Positions 10,001 through 18,308 of a DNA stretch of 64,000 bases are shown here, piece by piece. A model generated the notes under the pieces. The model worked only from the letters and a program-made list of their open reading frames with translations. It was not told the origin of the DNA and searched no databases. The DNA is from Elusimicrobiales bacterium (GTDB taxonomy: Bacteria > Elusimicrobiota > Elusimicrobia > Elusimicrobiales > UBA9959), in NCBI GenBank assembly GCA_028688015.1, contig JAQTZB010000001.1, positions 62,001 to 126,000 on the forward strand. The letters are read 5' to 3'. Position 1 is the first letter of the stretch; each line of letters opens with the position of its first letter. The position numbers and the translations under genes were made by a program.

Positions 10001-10244
10001 TCTGCGCCTCTACTTTGCGTGTAACTTTGGCCTCCACTTCCTCGGCGCTGGCGCCCTGATAGGTGGTTATAACGCTGACCACCGGGTAGCTGACGTCGGG
10101 GAACATGTCCAGCCCCATGCGCGAGAACCCGGCCAGCGACAGAACCAGCAGGCCGGTGTAGATCATCGCGATCGCCACCGGATGCTCCACCGAGAATTTC
10201 GGCAGGGCCAGGACCTTGACTATCTTGTTTTTGATCTCTTTCAT
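7071..10244 (-). CDS. RND multidrug efflux permease (HAE1/AcrB type)
   Basis: At 1057 aa this is a full-length hydrophobe/amphiphile efflux permease with two six-helix blocks and two large periplasmic loops. The proton-relay pair is present as GLVVDDALVV (about residues 410-411), and the second half has the usual GLIMMVGLVVKQAIVYLDY and SAMVLGFVPMAI helices. It exchanges protons for drug-like substrates and works with the adaptor upstream (stop and start overlap as TAATG) and the TolC module of the TetR-TolC fusion. The operon order is regulator/TolC, adaptor, permease. Substrate range cannot be read from sequence. Confidence 0.93.
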   Translation of the reverse strand: MKEIKNKIVKVLALPKFSVEHPVAIAMIYTGLLVLSLAGFSRMGLDMFPDVSYPVVSVITTYQGASAEEVEAKVTRKVEAQTSTVRGLKDLNSTSKEGLSVVTLKFEWGSDLDSSANDVRDKLGMLKKLLPDGADDPMVMRIDLKDIPILIMAVNAGESYPRIYNILDNDVSNMLKRIPGVGNVIIRGGQSRQINVDVDRRRLEAYGLTLSDVKRAVQANNLMQPAGNMQIGQTDYMLRVPGEFSSPQEIAGATVGVFRGQAIKIGDVAQINDSHPYESEKVMANGRTGAILMVQKRSEANAIAVAEEVRKALPDIHKRIPADIEIKPLIDTSHDIKNTLGNLTETLYVAAFLILAVILFFLRRVRPAVIVFTSIPVSLLLSFLVQFMLGYTINLVSMLAITIAIGLVVDDALVVMENQIRRQEELGEAPRTAAINATSEVGRAVTMATLASCVVFLPMMFATGMAGVMFRPLSVVMCATLLASLLASLTLSPMMSSLILRPEKPSKAGSFNKLYKAFERALERVDNSYKELIGWTLEHPWKVVIGSTSLLLVSLLLIPFIPTEFMSEQDTGQMQIDVELPVGTRVEATHKVMEQVEAAFKKVVPQEWVTTGYLWRDGENTKNSNGGMSGKSGSSIGTFMGSLNAKNKRSMSITEINEKLRQEITKIPGITRLAFSGGSVTSKLTSSGKPMCVNIYGHELEVTNALAEKLKQLMIKEGSFKDVTVSLDMTRPEYHVVIDRRKAGSMGIPVQTIADTVNLAFGQKKNAVYRELGDEYDIVVRLREEDRRAEPDLESLFVRASNGEPVRLSNLAAFVKKPGPLQIDREDQQRIVKVEANITGNDLGKATARLEKLLSGIPMPAGVSWAYGGSVKEQKESFVSLAVAMALGIMLTYMIMASQFESLIIPLIIMFSLPFGFAGAIWVFALTGFSLNVTTFIGLIMMVGLVVKQAIVYLDYALQLIDDNDWDIKEALKEAGRVRLRPILMTVSAMVLGFVPMAISTKQGSEFWQPLSLAIIGGLLVSTVITLVLIPAAYYLIFRGKEAAAAGMQKNAASLNE

Positions 10245-11137
10245 TAGTGGGTCACCGTTACGGTAGCACCGTTGCTGAGGTTATGCCAGCCCATTGTCAC
10301 CACCTGCTCTCCCGCGCTCAGGCCGCTGAGCACCTCGGCGAAAGTTTCCTTTATTTCGCCTATCTTAACCGGGCGTTCCTCGGCCAGGCCCGCCGGGCTT
10401 ACTACGAACACGCGGGTGGTATTGCCGGTGGCGGCCAGGGAGTCGCGGGAGATGGTCAGCGCGCCGGGGCGGGAGGCCGCTATCAGGCTGACGCGGGCGA
10501 ACATGCCGGGCTTAAGCTTGTTCCCCGGGTTCTCGGCGGTTATCTCTACGTCGGCGGAGCGGGTGGCGTCGTCCATGGCGTTGGCCATCTTCATCACCCG
10601 TCCGTGAAAGACCAGGCCCGGGTAGGGGTCGGCGCTGAATCTGGCAGGCATGCCTATCCTTAGCTTGGGGAAGTCGCGCTCGGTCACGCGCACCACAAGT
10701 TTCACCGGCGACACTTCGGCCACTTCGCAGACCGGGGTGGCCGGTGTCACGTTCTGACCGAGGTCCAGGAAGTACCGCGTCAGCACGCCGTCGAGCGGGG
10801 CCGTCACTTCTGCGGCGGCGAATTTCAGGGCCGGCTCGTCGCGGTCTATCAGCGCTACGACCTCGCCTTTCTTCACGGTGTCGCCCGCGTCCTTGACCTT
10901 GCGCAGCAGGCGGCCGGGAACCTTGGGGTATATCCTGGCCTCGTTCATGCCCCGCACGTCTCCGGTGAGCTCAAGAGTCTCCTCCACCAGTCTGCGCTGC
11001 ACCGGTTCGGCCGTTACCGGAACTTTTATAACCCCCATGGCTTCGGCCTTGTGGAAGAAGCGGGAGCCGCCTTTTGCCAGAAGTACCAGGACCATAAAGG
11101 TGGCGATCGCTATAAATATCTTTTTTTTAGAACTCAT
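10244..11137 (-). CDS. RND periplasmic adaptor protein (HlyD/AcrA-like)
   Basis: I chose the ATG at 11137 because an AGGAG ribosome site lies 8 bp upstream; an ATG 27 bases further upstream would add nine residues. The resulting 297-aa protein starts with a membrane anchor helix (KKKIFIAIATFMVLVLLA). A lipoyl/barrel-sandwich region follows (VPGRLLRKVKDAGDTVKKGEVVALIDRD), then beta-barrel and membrane-proximal domains (VKIGEIKETFAEVLSGLSAGEQVV). The alpha-helical hairpin is nearly absent, which makes this a short adaptor. It would bridge the permease downstream to the TolC module upstream. Confidence 0.9.
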   Translation of the reverse strand: MSSKKKIFIAIATFMVLVLLAKGGSRFFHKAEAMGVIKVPVTAEPVQRRLVEETLELTGDVRGMNEARIYPKVPGRLLRKVKDAGDTVKKGEVVALIDRDEPALKFAAAEVTAPLDGVLTRYFLDLGQNVTPATPVCEVAEVSPVKLVVRVTERDFPKLRIGMPARFSADPYPGLVFHGRVMKMANAMDDATRSADVEITAENPGNKLKPGMFARVSLIAASRPGALTISRDSLAATGNTTRVFVVSPAGLAEERPVKIGEIKETFAEVLSGLSAGEQVVTMGWHNLSNGATVTVTH

Positions 11138-11175
11138 TTTATTGCTCCTTATCGCTGATTCCATAACACTCCCCC

Positions 11176-13059
11176 TCAGTTCGCCGCAGCCGGCAGCCCT
11201 ACGGCTCTCTCCAGCGAAGTGCGCGCGACGTTATAGTCGTAAAGCGTCTTTATCTGCTGGGTGCGGGCGTCTATGATAGACAGCTCCGCGTCCTTGAGGT
11301 CCAGCAGCGACAGCAGGCCCATCTTATAGCGCTCCTGGGCTATGCGCAGGTTTTCGGCGGCGGTTTCCACGTTCTCTTTCTGCGCGCCCAGGCTTTCTTT
11401 TGAGTTGGCCAGCGCATAGTAGTGCTGGCGCACTTCCATCACCACGCCGTCGGCCGCGGCCCGGCTCTGTTCCTTGGCCTGCGCCACGCCGGCCTTCTGG
11501 GCCTTGTACCGGCCTATGGAGAACAGACCGTCGAAGAGCGGTATGGAGACGCCGGCTTTAGCGGTCCAGTATTTGTAGTCCCCGGAACGGCTCCCCGGGG
11601 CGAATTCCCTGCCTTCCCAGCTATAGCTGAAGCCCGCGAAGACGGTGGGCAGGAAACCCGCGCGGGCCAGCTCCCTGGCGGAGATCTGCAGTTCCTCGGC
11701 CGCTTTGGCCAGGTGAAGCTCGGGCCTGCGGGCCAGAGCGGAGCTGAGTTGTTCCGTGAGCGGGGTTTCAAGGGGCTCTTCGGGGAACTCCCCCTCAATT
11801 TCCATGGTCTCTCCGGGCTCAAGGCTGAGCAGCAGCCGGAGGTTCTCCAGCGCCACGGTCTGCGTATTGCGCGCGGAGATGGTGCTGGTCCTGGCGTTCA
11901 CGTAACGCACGCTGGCGCGGGAAACATCGAAAGTGGAAACTTTTCCCTCTTTATATAGAGCCTGGGATGTTTCCAGGTTTTCCTTTGCTACGGCCTCGGC
12001 GGCTTGCGATATGGTAAGCAGCTGCTTGGCGTAGAGCGAGGTGAAGAAGGCTTTCTTCACGTTCAGCGTCAGGTCGTTCTGCGCGCCGGCCAGCTTCAGC
12101 GCGGCCACCTTGGTGTTGGCCTTCATGGTGCGGCGCAGCGGCGCCATGCGCCAGGAGAACACGTTGAGATCCGCCGAGAGCGTGGACAGATAGAAGGCGT
12201 CGTCGCCATAGGACGCCCTGGAGGCGCCCGGCGAGGGAACGTAGCTGTTATCGATGTACACGCTGTTCCAGTTCACCCTCGGTACGAACTCGGAGATAGC
12301 CATAAGGTTCTGGCCCTTGGCCGCTATGACGCCTTCCCGGGCGGCCTGTATGGACGGGTTGATCTCCATGGCGCGGGTGAGGCAGCGTTCCAGGGTCCAC
12401 GGCTCAGCGCCCGCTGCTTGCTCCTGCGCGGCTGCCGGCGCCGCCAGCAGCATGGCGGGCACCAGCAATGCGCACGCCCCTTTGCAGATCAGGGCCGCCA
12501 GTCTGCCGGGAGCCGCCGCCCTCGGGCGTTCTGTCTTCTTTGAATTGAACATATAGTTGGTGAATATCCCGTCCATGAGCTCCAGAATCGCTTCGGCGCG
12601 GCCGGGTTTCAGTTCTCCTTTTCTTTCGTGTTCTTTGAGCATGCGCAGTATTGCCTCGCGATGTTCGGTTTCAGCGGCGTCCGCCGCCGCCGCGAACTCC
12701 TTGCGGTGCTGCGGCGACATGAACCCCTGTAATATGAACCGGGCCGTGCCCGGGTGAGAAGCGAAGAAATCCCTGTAAAAAGTGAAGAGCGCTTCCATTT
12801 TTGAATCCAGGGGCCCCGCGGTTTTTAGCACCTCCCCCACTCCTGAGCTCACTTCCAGGAGCAGGTCCCGGAAAAGGCACAGGCAAAGCGCGTCCTTGCT
12901 GCCGAAGTAATAGTAGAGCATCGGCTGCGTGGTGCCGGCCTCGCGTACTATGTCTCGGACGGCCACGTTCTCCATGCCGCGTTCGGCGAATAGCTTTATG
13001 GCCGCCCGGCGTATGTCGTCTTTCAGCGAGCGCTCCGTTTTTGAACCGGGTTTTCTCAT
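11176..13059 (-). CDS. TetR regulator fused in frame to a TolC-family channel
   Basis: One uninterrupted 627-codon frame encodes two proteins that should act in different compartments. Residues ~10-60 are a TetR helix-turn-helix (VRDIVREAGTTQPMLYYYFGSKDAL), and ~70-165 are a TetR ligand-domain-like helical region. After MFNSKKTERP comes a complete signal peptide (LAALICKGACALLVPAMLLAAPAAAQ), then a ~420-residue TolC channel with both OEP repeats. An internal ATG at 12552 would give a normal exported TolC of about 458 aa. So the frame may be a real fusion, two proteins from two starts, or a TetR gene that lost its stop. It heads the pump operon and an operator lies just upstream. Confidence 0.85.
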   Translation of the reverse strand: MRKPGSKTERSLKDDIRRAAIKLFAERGMENVAVRDIVREAGTTQPMLYYYFGSKDALCLCLFRDLLLEVSSGVGEVLKTAGPLDSKMEALFTFYRDFFASHPGTARFILQGFMSPQHRKEFAAAADAAETEHREAILRMLKEHERKGELKPGRAEAILELMDGIFTNYMFNSKKTERPRAAAPGRLAALICKGACALLVPAMLLAAPAAAQEQAAGAEPWTLERCLTRAMEINPSIQAAREGVIAAKGQNLMAISEFVPRVNWNSVYIDNSYVPSPGASRASYGDDAFYLSTLSADLNVFSWRMAPLRRTMKANTKVAALKLAGAQNDLTLNVKKAFFTSLYAKQLLTISQAAEAVAKENLETSQALYKEGKVSTFDVSRASVRYVNARTSTISARNTQTVALENLRLLLSLEPGETMEIEGEFPEEPLETPLTEQLSSALARRPELHLAKAAEELQISARELARAGFLPTVFAGFSYSWEGREFAPGSRSGDYKYWTAKAGVSIPLFDGLFSIGRYKAQKAGVAQAKEQSRAAADGVVMEVRQHYYALANSKESLGAQKENVETAAENLRIAQERYKMGLLSLLDLKDAELSIIDARTQQIKTLYDYNVARTSLERAVGLPAAAN

Positions 13060-13076
13060 GATTTTAATTACCTGAA

Positions 13077-13105
13077 TATTTAGACTAGAAATGTATTGTG
13101 GTCAA
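13077..13105 (-). promoter_or_regulatory. TetR operator and promoter of the first pump operon
   Basis: The half-sites TAGACT (13081-13086) and GGTCAA (13100-13105) are 13 bp apart and match the consensus TAGACY-N13-RGTCTA seen four times in this window. On the minus strand TTGACC (13105-13100) is a possible -35 box and TAAATA (13082-13077) a weak -10 box with a 17-bp spacer. A bound repressor would therefore cover the promoter of the TetR-TolC/adaptor/permease operon. Confidence 0.6.
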
Positions 13106-13125
13106 ATAAAGAACAAAAAAAATTG

Positions 13126-13725
13126 CTATTTCAATCCGCGTATGAATATATCGCTCATGGTCTCCATCTTATCGCAATCGGGAATGGTCTTGCCGTCCAG
13201 CAGCAAGTCCAGGTCCATGCCGTGCAGCGCGGCTACGGCGGTGACGGCTATCGCGCCGCAGTCGGTTTTCTTTATAGCTCCGAAATCCCCAGATGCCACG
13301 CCTTCTTCAAGGATGCGCTTTAGGAGGTTCACTTCTTCCGTGTTGTTCTCGCGGCGCATTTTCCCGAAGAATTCCAGGTGCTTCGTGGTTTCCTTGAAGA
13401 TCAGCGGGTAAAGCTTCGCCTTGGTGCCGATGATCTTGCGGCGGATACTGAAAAGCGCGCGCATGCGGTCCGGGGCGTTCTTGCAGGCGTTAACGGCTTT
13501 TTCTATCTCCTGGAACGCGCTCTCGCGCTCCTTGCTGGCCACGGCGTAGAAGACATCTTCTTTTGTCTTGAAGTAGTAATAAAGGGTGCTCTTGCCCTTG
13601 CCTGCCGCTTCCGCGATATCTTCCATCGTGGTTTTGTCCAGGCCATAGGTCCGGAAAAGCCCCATGGCCGCGCGGAGTATCTCGTCGCGGACTATCTCTG
13701 ATTTTACCGGGTCTGGTGTTCTCAT
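13126..13725 (-). CDS. TetR-family repressor, copy 1
   Basis: The 199-aa protein has a standard TetR N-terminal domain (residues ~10-58) with recognition segment AAGKGKSTLYYYFKTKEDVF, then a ligand domain with LYPLIFKETTKHLEFF. It is closely similar along its whole length to the TetR at 19470-20069, and the recognition region is essentially identical, so both probably bind the same operator. It sits between the first pump operon and the second TolC/RND operon, with an operator upstream of its own start and another just past its end. Self-repression and repression of the adjacent pump are the simplest reading. The inducer is unknown. Confidence 0.88.
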   Translation of the reverse strand: MRTPDPVKSEIVRDEILRAAMGLFRTYGLDKTTMEDIAEAAGKGKSTLYYYFKTKEDVFYAVASKERESAFQEIEKAVNACKNAPDRMRALFSIRRKIIGTKAKLYPLIFKETTKHLEFFGKMRRENNTEEVNLLKRILEEGVASGDFGAIKKTDCGAIAVTAVAALHGMDLDLLLDGKTIPDCDKMETMSDIFIRGLK

Positions 13726-13736
13726 GCGTGGAATAG

Positions 13737-13784
13737 TAGACCGATTACGTATTATAGTCTACCATAGGTCCGGATATATGTCAA
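13737..13784 (-). promoter_or_regulatory. Promoter and operator of TetR copy 1
   Basis: On the minus strand TTGACA (13784-13779) is followed after 17 bp by TAGACT (13761-13756), which fits a -35/-10 pair. The -10 hexamer is also one arm of the operator; the other arm, TAGACC on the plus strand, is at 13737-13742. The operator spans 13737-13761. The same arrangement occurs before TetR copy 2, so autoregulation is likely. Confidence 0.65.
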
Positions 13785-13878
13785 GGGCCTTTGTTCCTCC
13801 TATGGCGCTTTCCCCGCGGCTTTCTATTCCCGTAAGACTTTGCCCTTCCGTGTGTTAAGAGCGCGTTGTGCATATCAG

Positions 13879-15240
13879 TCAATCGTCTTGCTTCGCTTCC
13901 GGGGCGTTAGGCTCTCCCTGGGCCGTTTTTTCGCCCCGGGGCGGGAATCTGCCGATAGCAAGCAGGAATTCCGCCCGTTTTCTGAAGTAGTCGGCACGGG
14001 CCGACACGAGTGAATCCGCGCTCTGCTGTTCCAGCGCCAGCGCTTCAAGAAGGTCCGAAAGTTTTTCAGTGCCGTTCTTGTATCCGTCCTGTTTTTCCGA
14101 CCTGTTGGCGGCTGACTCTTCAACTGCCAGTTCCGCCAGCTTTACGCGCTGGTAGGCCTCGTCGTAATTCTTCAGTTTGTCTTCCAGGTCTACCAGCAGC
14201 GAGTCACCCCGCTCTTTCAGCCGGTCGGCGGCCGCGGCCTCTTTTAACCGCATTTCCTTAATGGAATGGGACGCCTCCCACCAGCTGCTTAACGGCATGT
14301 TTATCAAGCCGAAAGCGGCGCTGTTCTGGAACCGCTGGTCGCCGCCCTTAAAGTAGTCAACGCGGTAAAGGCTCGCCCCCACCCCTATTACCGGCAGGTA
14401 TTCCCCCCGTTTCATTTTTGTCTGGAGATTCGCCGCCCTGGCCCCGATTTCGAGCAGCTTATATTCGGGGCGCTGGGAAAGGCTTGCCGGGAGGTCTTCT
14501 ATTCTTTCTGATGGTTCGGATATATCTTCGGCCACATCAGGCAGGGTTATCTCCGTGTCTTGGGGTATGTCGGCGAATAATTTAACATCCTTCTCCGCCC
14601 GTGCCATGCTTTTATCAAGAATGGAGCGGTTTACTGCAACCTCGGCTTTTTTCAGGTTCACGCGCAGTACGTCCGTTTTTGTGACTAGTCCGCTGGAGAA
14701 GGCCTGCTCAACCTGCGCGCTCAATGCGTCAAGCAGCGCGGCGTAAGCCTCCAGTGTTTTCTTTTTTTGGGCAAGAACGCGCAGCGTGCGATATTTCCTT
14801 TCGGCTCCGGTTATAACCCCGTCCTGGCTGAGCCTCAGCTGCAAGGCCGCCGCGTCGCGACCGGCGCGGGCCAGCCGGTTGCCGTTGTGTATGCGCCCGC
14901 CTGCGAACAGCGGCTGCTGGATGGTTATCATCGACAGCGCCACGTTGTTTTCACCATTGAGCGCGGCCGGGATGATCGGCATGGTCAGCGCCGAATTCGG
15001 CAGGATATTGGTATTTGCGGCTAAACCCGCCGCGCTCAGGTTCGGGAAGTAATGTGTGAAAGCGGCTTTTGCCGATTGTTCAGCCGCCTGGGCTTCAAAG
15101 CGGACCTGCCGCAGGCCGCTGTTGTTCTTTAATGCCAGGTCTCGGTAACTTTCCGGTGTAAGCGCCAGTTCCGCTGCCGTGCAGAAGCCCGGTATCGGTA
15201 GCAACGCCGCGGCGGCCAAGTATTTCAGTGAGCGTTTCAT
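13879..15240 (-). CDS. TolC-family outer-membrane channel
   Basis: I chose the ATG at 15240 because it overlaps the permease stop as ATGA and is followed by a clear signal peptide (KRSLKYLAAAALLPIPGFCTA). The frame could extend 38 codons upstream, but that part is read inside the permease gene. The 453-aa product has two OEP repeats rich in AExxAKAA-type helices and a charged C-terminal tail. With the RND permease and adaptor upstream it completes a three-part efflux pump whose genes overlap by four bases at each junction. Family assignment is firm. Confidence 0.88.
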   Translation of the reverse strand: MKRSLKYLAAAALLPIPGFCTAAELALTPESYRDLALKNNSGLRQVRFEAQAAEQSAKAAFTHYFPNLSAAGLAANTNILPNSALTMPIIPAALNGENNVALSMITIQQPLFAGGRIHNGNRLARAGRDAAALQLRLSQDGVITGAERKYRTLRVLAQKKKTLEAYAALLDALSAQVEQAFSSGLVTKTDVLRVNLKKAEVAVNRSILDKSMARAEKDVKLFADIPQDTEITLPDVAEDISEPSERIEDLPASLSQRPEYKLLEIGARAANLQTKMKRGEYLPVIGVGASLYRVDYFKGGDQRFQNSAAFGLINMPLSSWWEASHSIKEMRLKEAAAADRLKERGDSLLVDLEDKLKNYDEAYQRVKLAELAVEESAANRSEKQDGYKNGTEKLSDLLEALALEQQSADSLVSARADYFRKRAEFLLAIGRFPPRGEKTAQGEPNAPEAKQDD

Positions 15241-18200
15241 TTCGCGGCCTCCTCTTTCTCGCCGTACAGCGCATAGGCGGCAGGCAGCACCAGCAGTGTA
15301 AGTACCGTAGAACCGATCAACCCGAAGCAGATCACCGTGCCCAGCGGTCCCCACAGGGACGACCCTGACAGTATCAGAGGTATTACACCGACCGCCGCGG
15401 CGCTTGCGGTAAGGAAAATAGGTCGCAGCCTGCGCTTGCCGGCGGCCAGGGCCGCGTCATTTACGCTCATGCCTTTGGCCTCAAGCTCGTGAGCGTAGCT
15501 TATCAGGATTATGCCGTTGCGTACCACCATGGCGAAAAGGCCTATGATGCCAAGGAACGAGGTAAGGCCGAAGGGGTAGCGCATCAGATGCAGCCCCAGC
15601 GCCGCCCCTGTTATGCTAAGCGGCATGGTGGCCATTATCAGCAGCGCCAGCCGGACTTTCTGGAACTGGAATAGCAGTATGATGAAGATAAGGAACATGC
15701 TGGTCAGCAGGGCTTTGCCCAGAGGCGTGAAGTCCTCTATCATCTTTTCGTATTCCCCGCCGTATTCTATCCGCACCGACGGCGGAAGGGCGAGGGCGTT
15801 TATCTTTTTCTGCGCCCGCGAGAAAACGCGGTTGGCGAGCCTGTCGAAGGCGATGTCCGCCAGGATGGTGAGGGTAAGGCGGCCGTTGCGGCGCACTACC
15901 TGGCCCTCGCTGAAGCCTGGCTTTAATTTCGCCACCTGCCGCAGCAGCACCGGCTGCGGCGAGAGCAGCGCGGCGACATACTGGTCCTCCAATTTTTCCG
16001 GCGCGGAACTCTTTTCCCTGTCGTATTTCAGCACCACAGCCCTGGGGTAATCCCCCTCCCAGACGGTAGAGACCGGCAGCCCGCCGCGGTTCATGGCCAC
16101 GGAAGCGCCCAGCATGCCGCGCGTGAGACCTATGCGGTTGGCCGCCTCGCCGTCCAGCTCCAGGTCCGCCGAAAGCAGTTCGTCGTGGTAGTCGTCGCGC
16201 AGCCAGATAATGTCTTTTTCATCAGCCATGACCTTCTTTATCGCGGCGGCGGCTGTTTTTATCTCTTCAATGCTGTCTCCCGTTACGCGGATCTCTACCG
16301 GCGCGTCCTTGGGCAGGAAGTCCAACTGCTTCCAGCGCACGTGGGCGTCGGGGAAGGCGTCACGGTATTTTGCGTCGTATTCGCGCACCATTGCTTCCAT
16401 GTCTTTCTGGGTCTGGGTGACCACCAGGATCTGGGAATAGTTCTTGGCCGGCATCTGCGGCGCGTACATGGTGTGGAACCTGGGCGAACTGGTGCCGATA
16501 AAGGCGATGGCGTCCTTTACGCGCGTGTCCGCTTTAAGTATGCCGGCCAGTTCCCTGGTTACGGCCGCGTTCTTTTCAAGTCCGGTCCCTTGCTTGAAAT
16601 ACACTTCCACGGCGAACTGGTTGCGCTCCATTTTAGGGAAAAGCTGCTGCGGCAGTACGGCAAAAAGCGCTATGCCAAGCGCTATCATCCACAGTCCGAA
16701 ATTGACGGCTTTGCGCCGGTCTTTCATTGTTCTTGTCAGCAGTTCGTCATAGGTGGACTGCAATCTGTCCAACATCGAAGGCCCCTTCTTTATCGCCGCT
16801 TTGTTATGCAGGCCCGTCTTTATAAAAACAAAACTGAGTATCGGCACCAGCAGCATGGCCACTATGAACGAGATTCCCAGCGCTATGAACACCGTATAGG
16901 TCATCGGGCCGACAAAGTCGCCGGTGCTCCCCTTCATGAAGATGCCGAACGTGCCGAAAGAGGCCATGATGGCCAGCGTGGCGGTGAAGACCGGGATGGC
17001 CAGCTCGCGGGCGCTGGTCCAGGACGATTCCCATACGTCCACGCCGTGGTCCAGTTTTTCCACGTGGTTGTCTATGACCACTATGGCGTTATCAACTATC
17101 ATGCCCAGTACAACTACCAGCGCCACCAGCGAAACGGTGTTCAGTTCTATGCCGAAAACCTGCATCAGGGCTATGGTCTGCAGTATGCAGATAGGTATGG
17201 TGATAGCGGCCACCACGGCGATCTTCTTCGGCAGGAGCAGAACGGTTACCAGGATTACCGCTATGATGGCTATGGCGAAATCAAAAAAGAAGCGGTTTAT
17301 GGAATTCTGAACCACCGAAGGCATATCCGCCGCTTTTGAGATCTCTATGTCCGGCGGCATGGTCTTTCTGAATTCAGCTATGACCGCGTCCATGTCGTGG
17401 CCGAACTGTACTATGTTGTAGCCGAAACGGGCTTCCATGGAAAGCACCAGCGCCCGCCCGCCGTTAGCTTCCACAAAGGAATCCTCAACATCGTATTCGC
17501 GGACCACCCTGGCCACGTCCTTTACTCGCACTATAGCGCCGTCAGGACCGGCATACACGATCTGTTGCGCTACGTCCGCCTCGGAGTTAAAGCGCGGAGG
17601 CAGGTGGATGGGGATTTCCAGGTCCGCGCCTTTTACGGAGCCGCCGTAGCCCAGCATGCCTTCCATCTGCAGGCCGGCTATCAGCATGGCGGGTTTGACC
17701 CCGTAATGGGACAGCCTCGCCGGGTCCACGTAGACGGTAATTTTCTCTTTCTGCAGGCCGAAATGTTTCAACTTCGAGACCGCCGGGTTCGTCCTGAGCC
17801 TGTCTTCGAGTTTTTCAAGGTAGTACTCGAGTTCGCGGTAACTGCGCGTTTTTGACGTGATGGTAAGCAACACTGCGGAAGCGTCGCCGAAATCGTTGGT
17901 GCCCAGCACTACCAGCACCTGTGGCGGTAACTGGCTTTTAATTTCCTGAAGCCCCAGCCTGAGTTTTGCCCAGAAGGCGTCCTGGTCCTTTACGTCGGTG
18001 TTAACTTCAACGAAGATAGTTGTCTGGCCCTCGCGCGACTGTGAATAGGTTTTTGAGCGGTCCACTTCCTTAAATCCGAAAAGGTAATTCTGCAGGGGCT
18101 TGGCCACCTGTTCGTCCACCTGGCGCGAAGTGGCGCCGGGCAGAACCGCGATCACCAGCCCCTGCCGCAGTTTCATTTCAGGGAATTCCTGGCGGGGCAT

Positions 18201-18308
18201 GGTAAACAAAGAATATAAGCCGGCCAGGCACAGGAACACGCAGAGGGTGATGGGCACCTGGCGGTGTTTCAGCGACAGCTCTATTATAGACTTGCGGTCC
18301 GTGTTCAT
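15237..18308 (-). CDS. RND efflux permease, second pump
   Basis: The 1023-aa protein has the duplicated RND layout with helix blocks at about 335-540 and 855-1015. The segment equivalent to the proton-relay site reads GMIVDNAIVVIDNH (near residues 406-407), so the second Asp of the usual DD pair is Asn; several other RND branches show this change. Together with a lipoprotein adaptor (ATGA overlap upstream) and a TolC channel (ATGA overlap downstream) it forms a complete proton-driven exporter. It is clearly diverged from the permease at 7071-10244. The substrate is not readable from sequence. Confidence 0.92.
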   Translation of the reverse strand: MNTDRKSIIELSLKHRQVPITLCVFLCLAGLYSLFTMPRQEFPEMKLRQGLVIAVLPGATSRQVDEQVAKPLQNYLFGFKEVDRSKTYSQSREGQTTIFVEVNTDVKDQDAFWAKLRLGLQEIKSQLPPQVLVVLGTNDFGDASAVLLTITSKTRSYRELEYYLEKLEDRLRTNPAVSKLKHFGLQKEKITVYVDPARLSHYGVKPAMLIAGLQMEGMLGYGGSVKGADLEIPIHLPPRFNSEADVAQQIVYAGPDGAIVRVKDVARVVREYDVEDSFVEANGGRALVLSMEARFGYNIVQFGHDMDAVIAEFRKTMPPDIEISKAADMPSVVQNSINRFFFDFAIAIIAVILVTVLLLPKKIAVVAAITIPICILQTIALMQVFGIELNTVSLVALVVVLGMIVDNAIVVIDNHVEKLDHGVDVWESSWTSARELAIPVFTATLAIMASFGTFGIFMKGSTGDFVGPMTYTVFIALGISFIVAMLLVPILSFVFIKTGLHNKAAIKKGPSMLDRLQSTYDELLTRTMKDRRKAVNFGLWMIALGIALFAVLPQQLFPKMERNQFAVEVYFKQGTGLEKNAAVTRELAGILKADTRVKDAIAFIGTSSPRFHTMYAPQMPAKNYSQILVVTQTQKDMEAMVREYDAKYRDAFPDAHVRWKQLDFLPKDAPVEIRVTGDSIEEIKTAAAAIKKVMADEKDIIWLRDDYHDELLSADLELDGEAANRIGLTRGMLGASVAMNRGGLPVSTVWEGDYPRAVVLKYDREKSSAPEKLEDQYVAALLSPQPVLLRQVAKLKPGFSEGQVVRRNGRLTLTILADIAFDRLANRVFSRAQKKINALALPPSVRIEYGGEYEKMIEDFTPLGKALLTSMFLIFIILLFQFQKVRLALLIMATMPLSITGAALGLHLMRYPFGLTSFLGIIGLFAMVVRNGIILISYAHELEAKGMSVNDAALAAGKRRLRPIFLTASAAAVGVIPLILSGSSLWGPLGTVICFGLIGSTVLTLLVLPAAYALYGEKEEAAK

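Noticed and set aside
13879..15354. Longer N-terminus for the second TolC channel
   Set aside because: The extra 38 codons lie inside the permease gene and place a non-signal tail before a clear signal peptide. The ATGA overlap at 15240 is the natural start.
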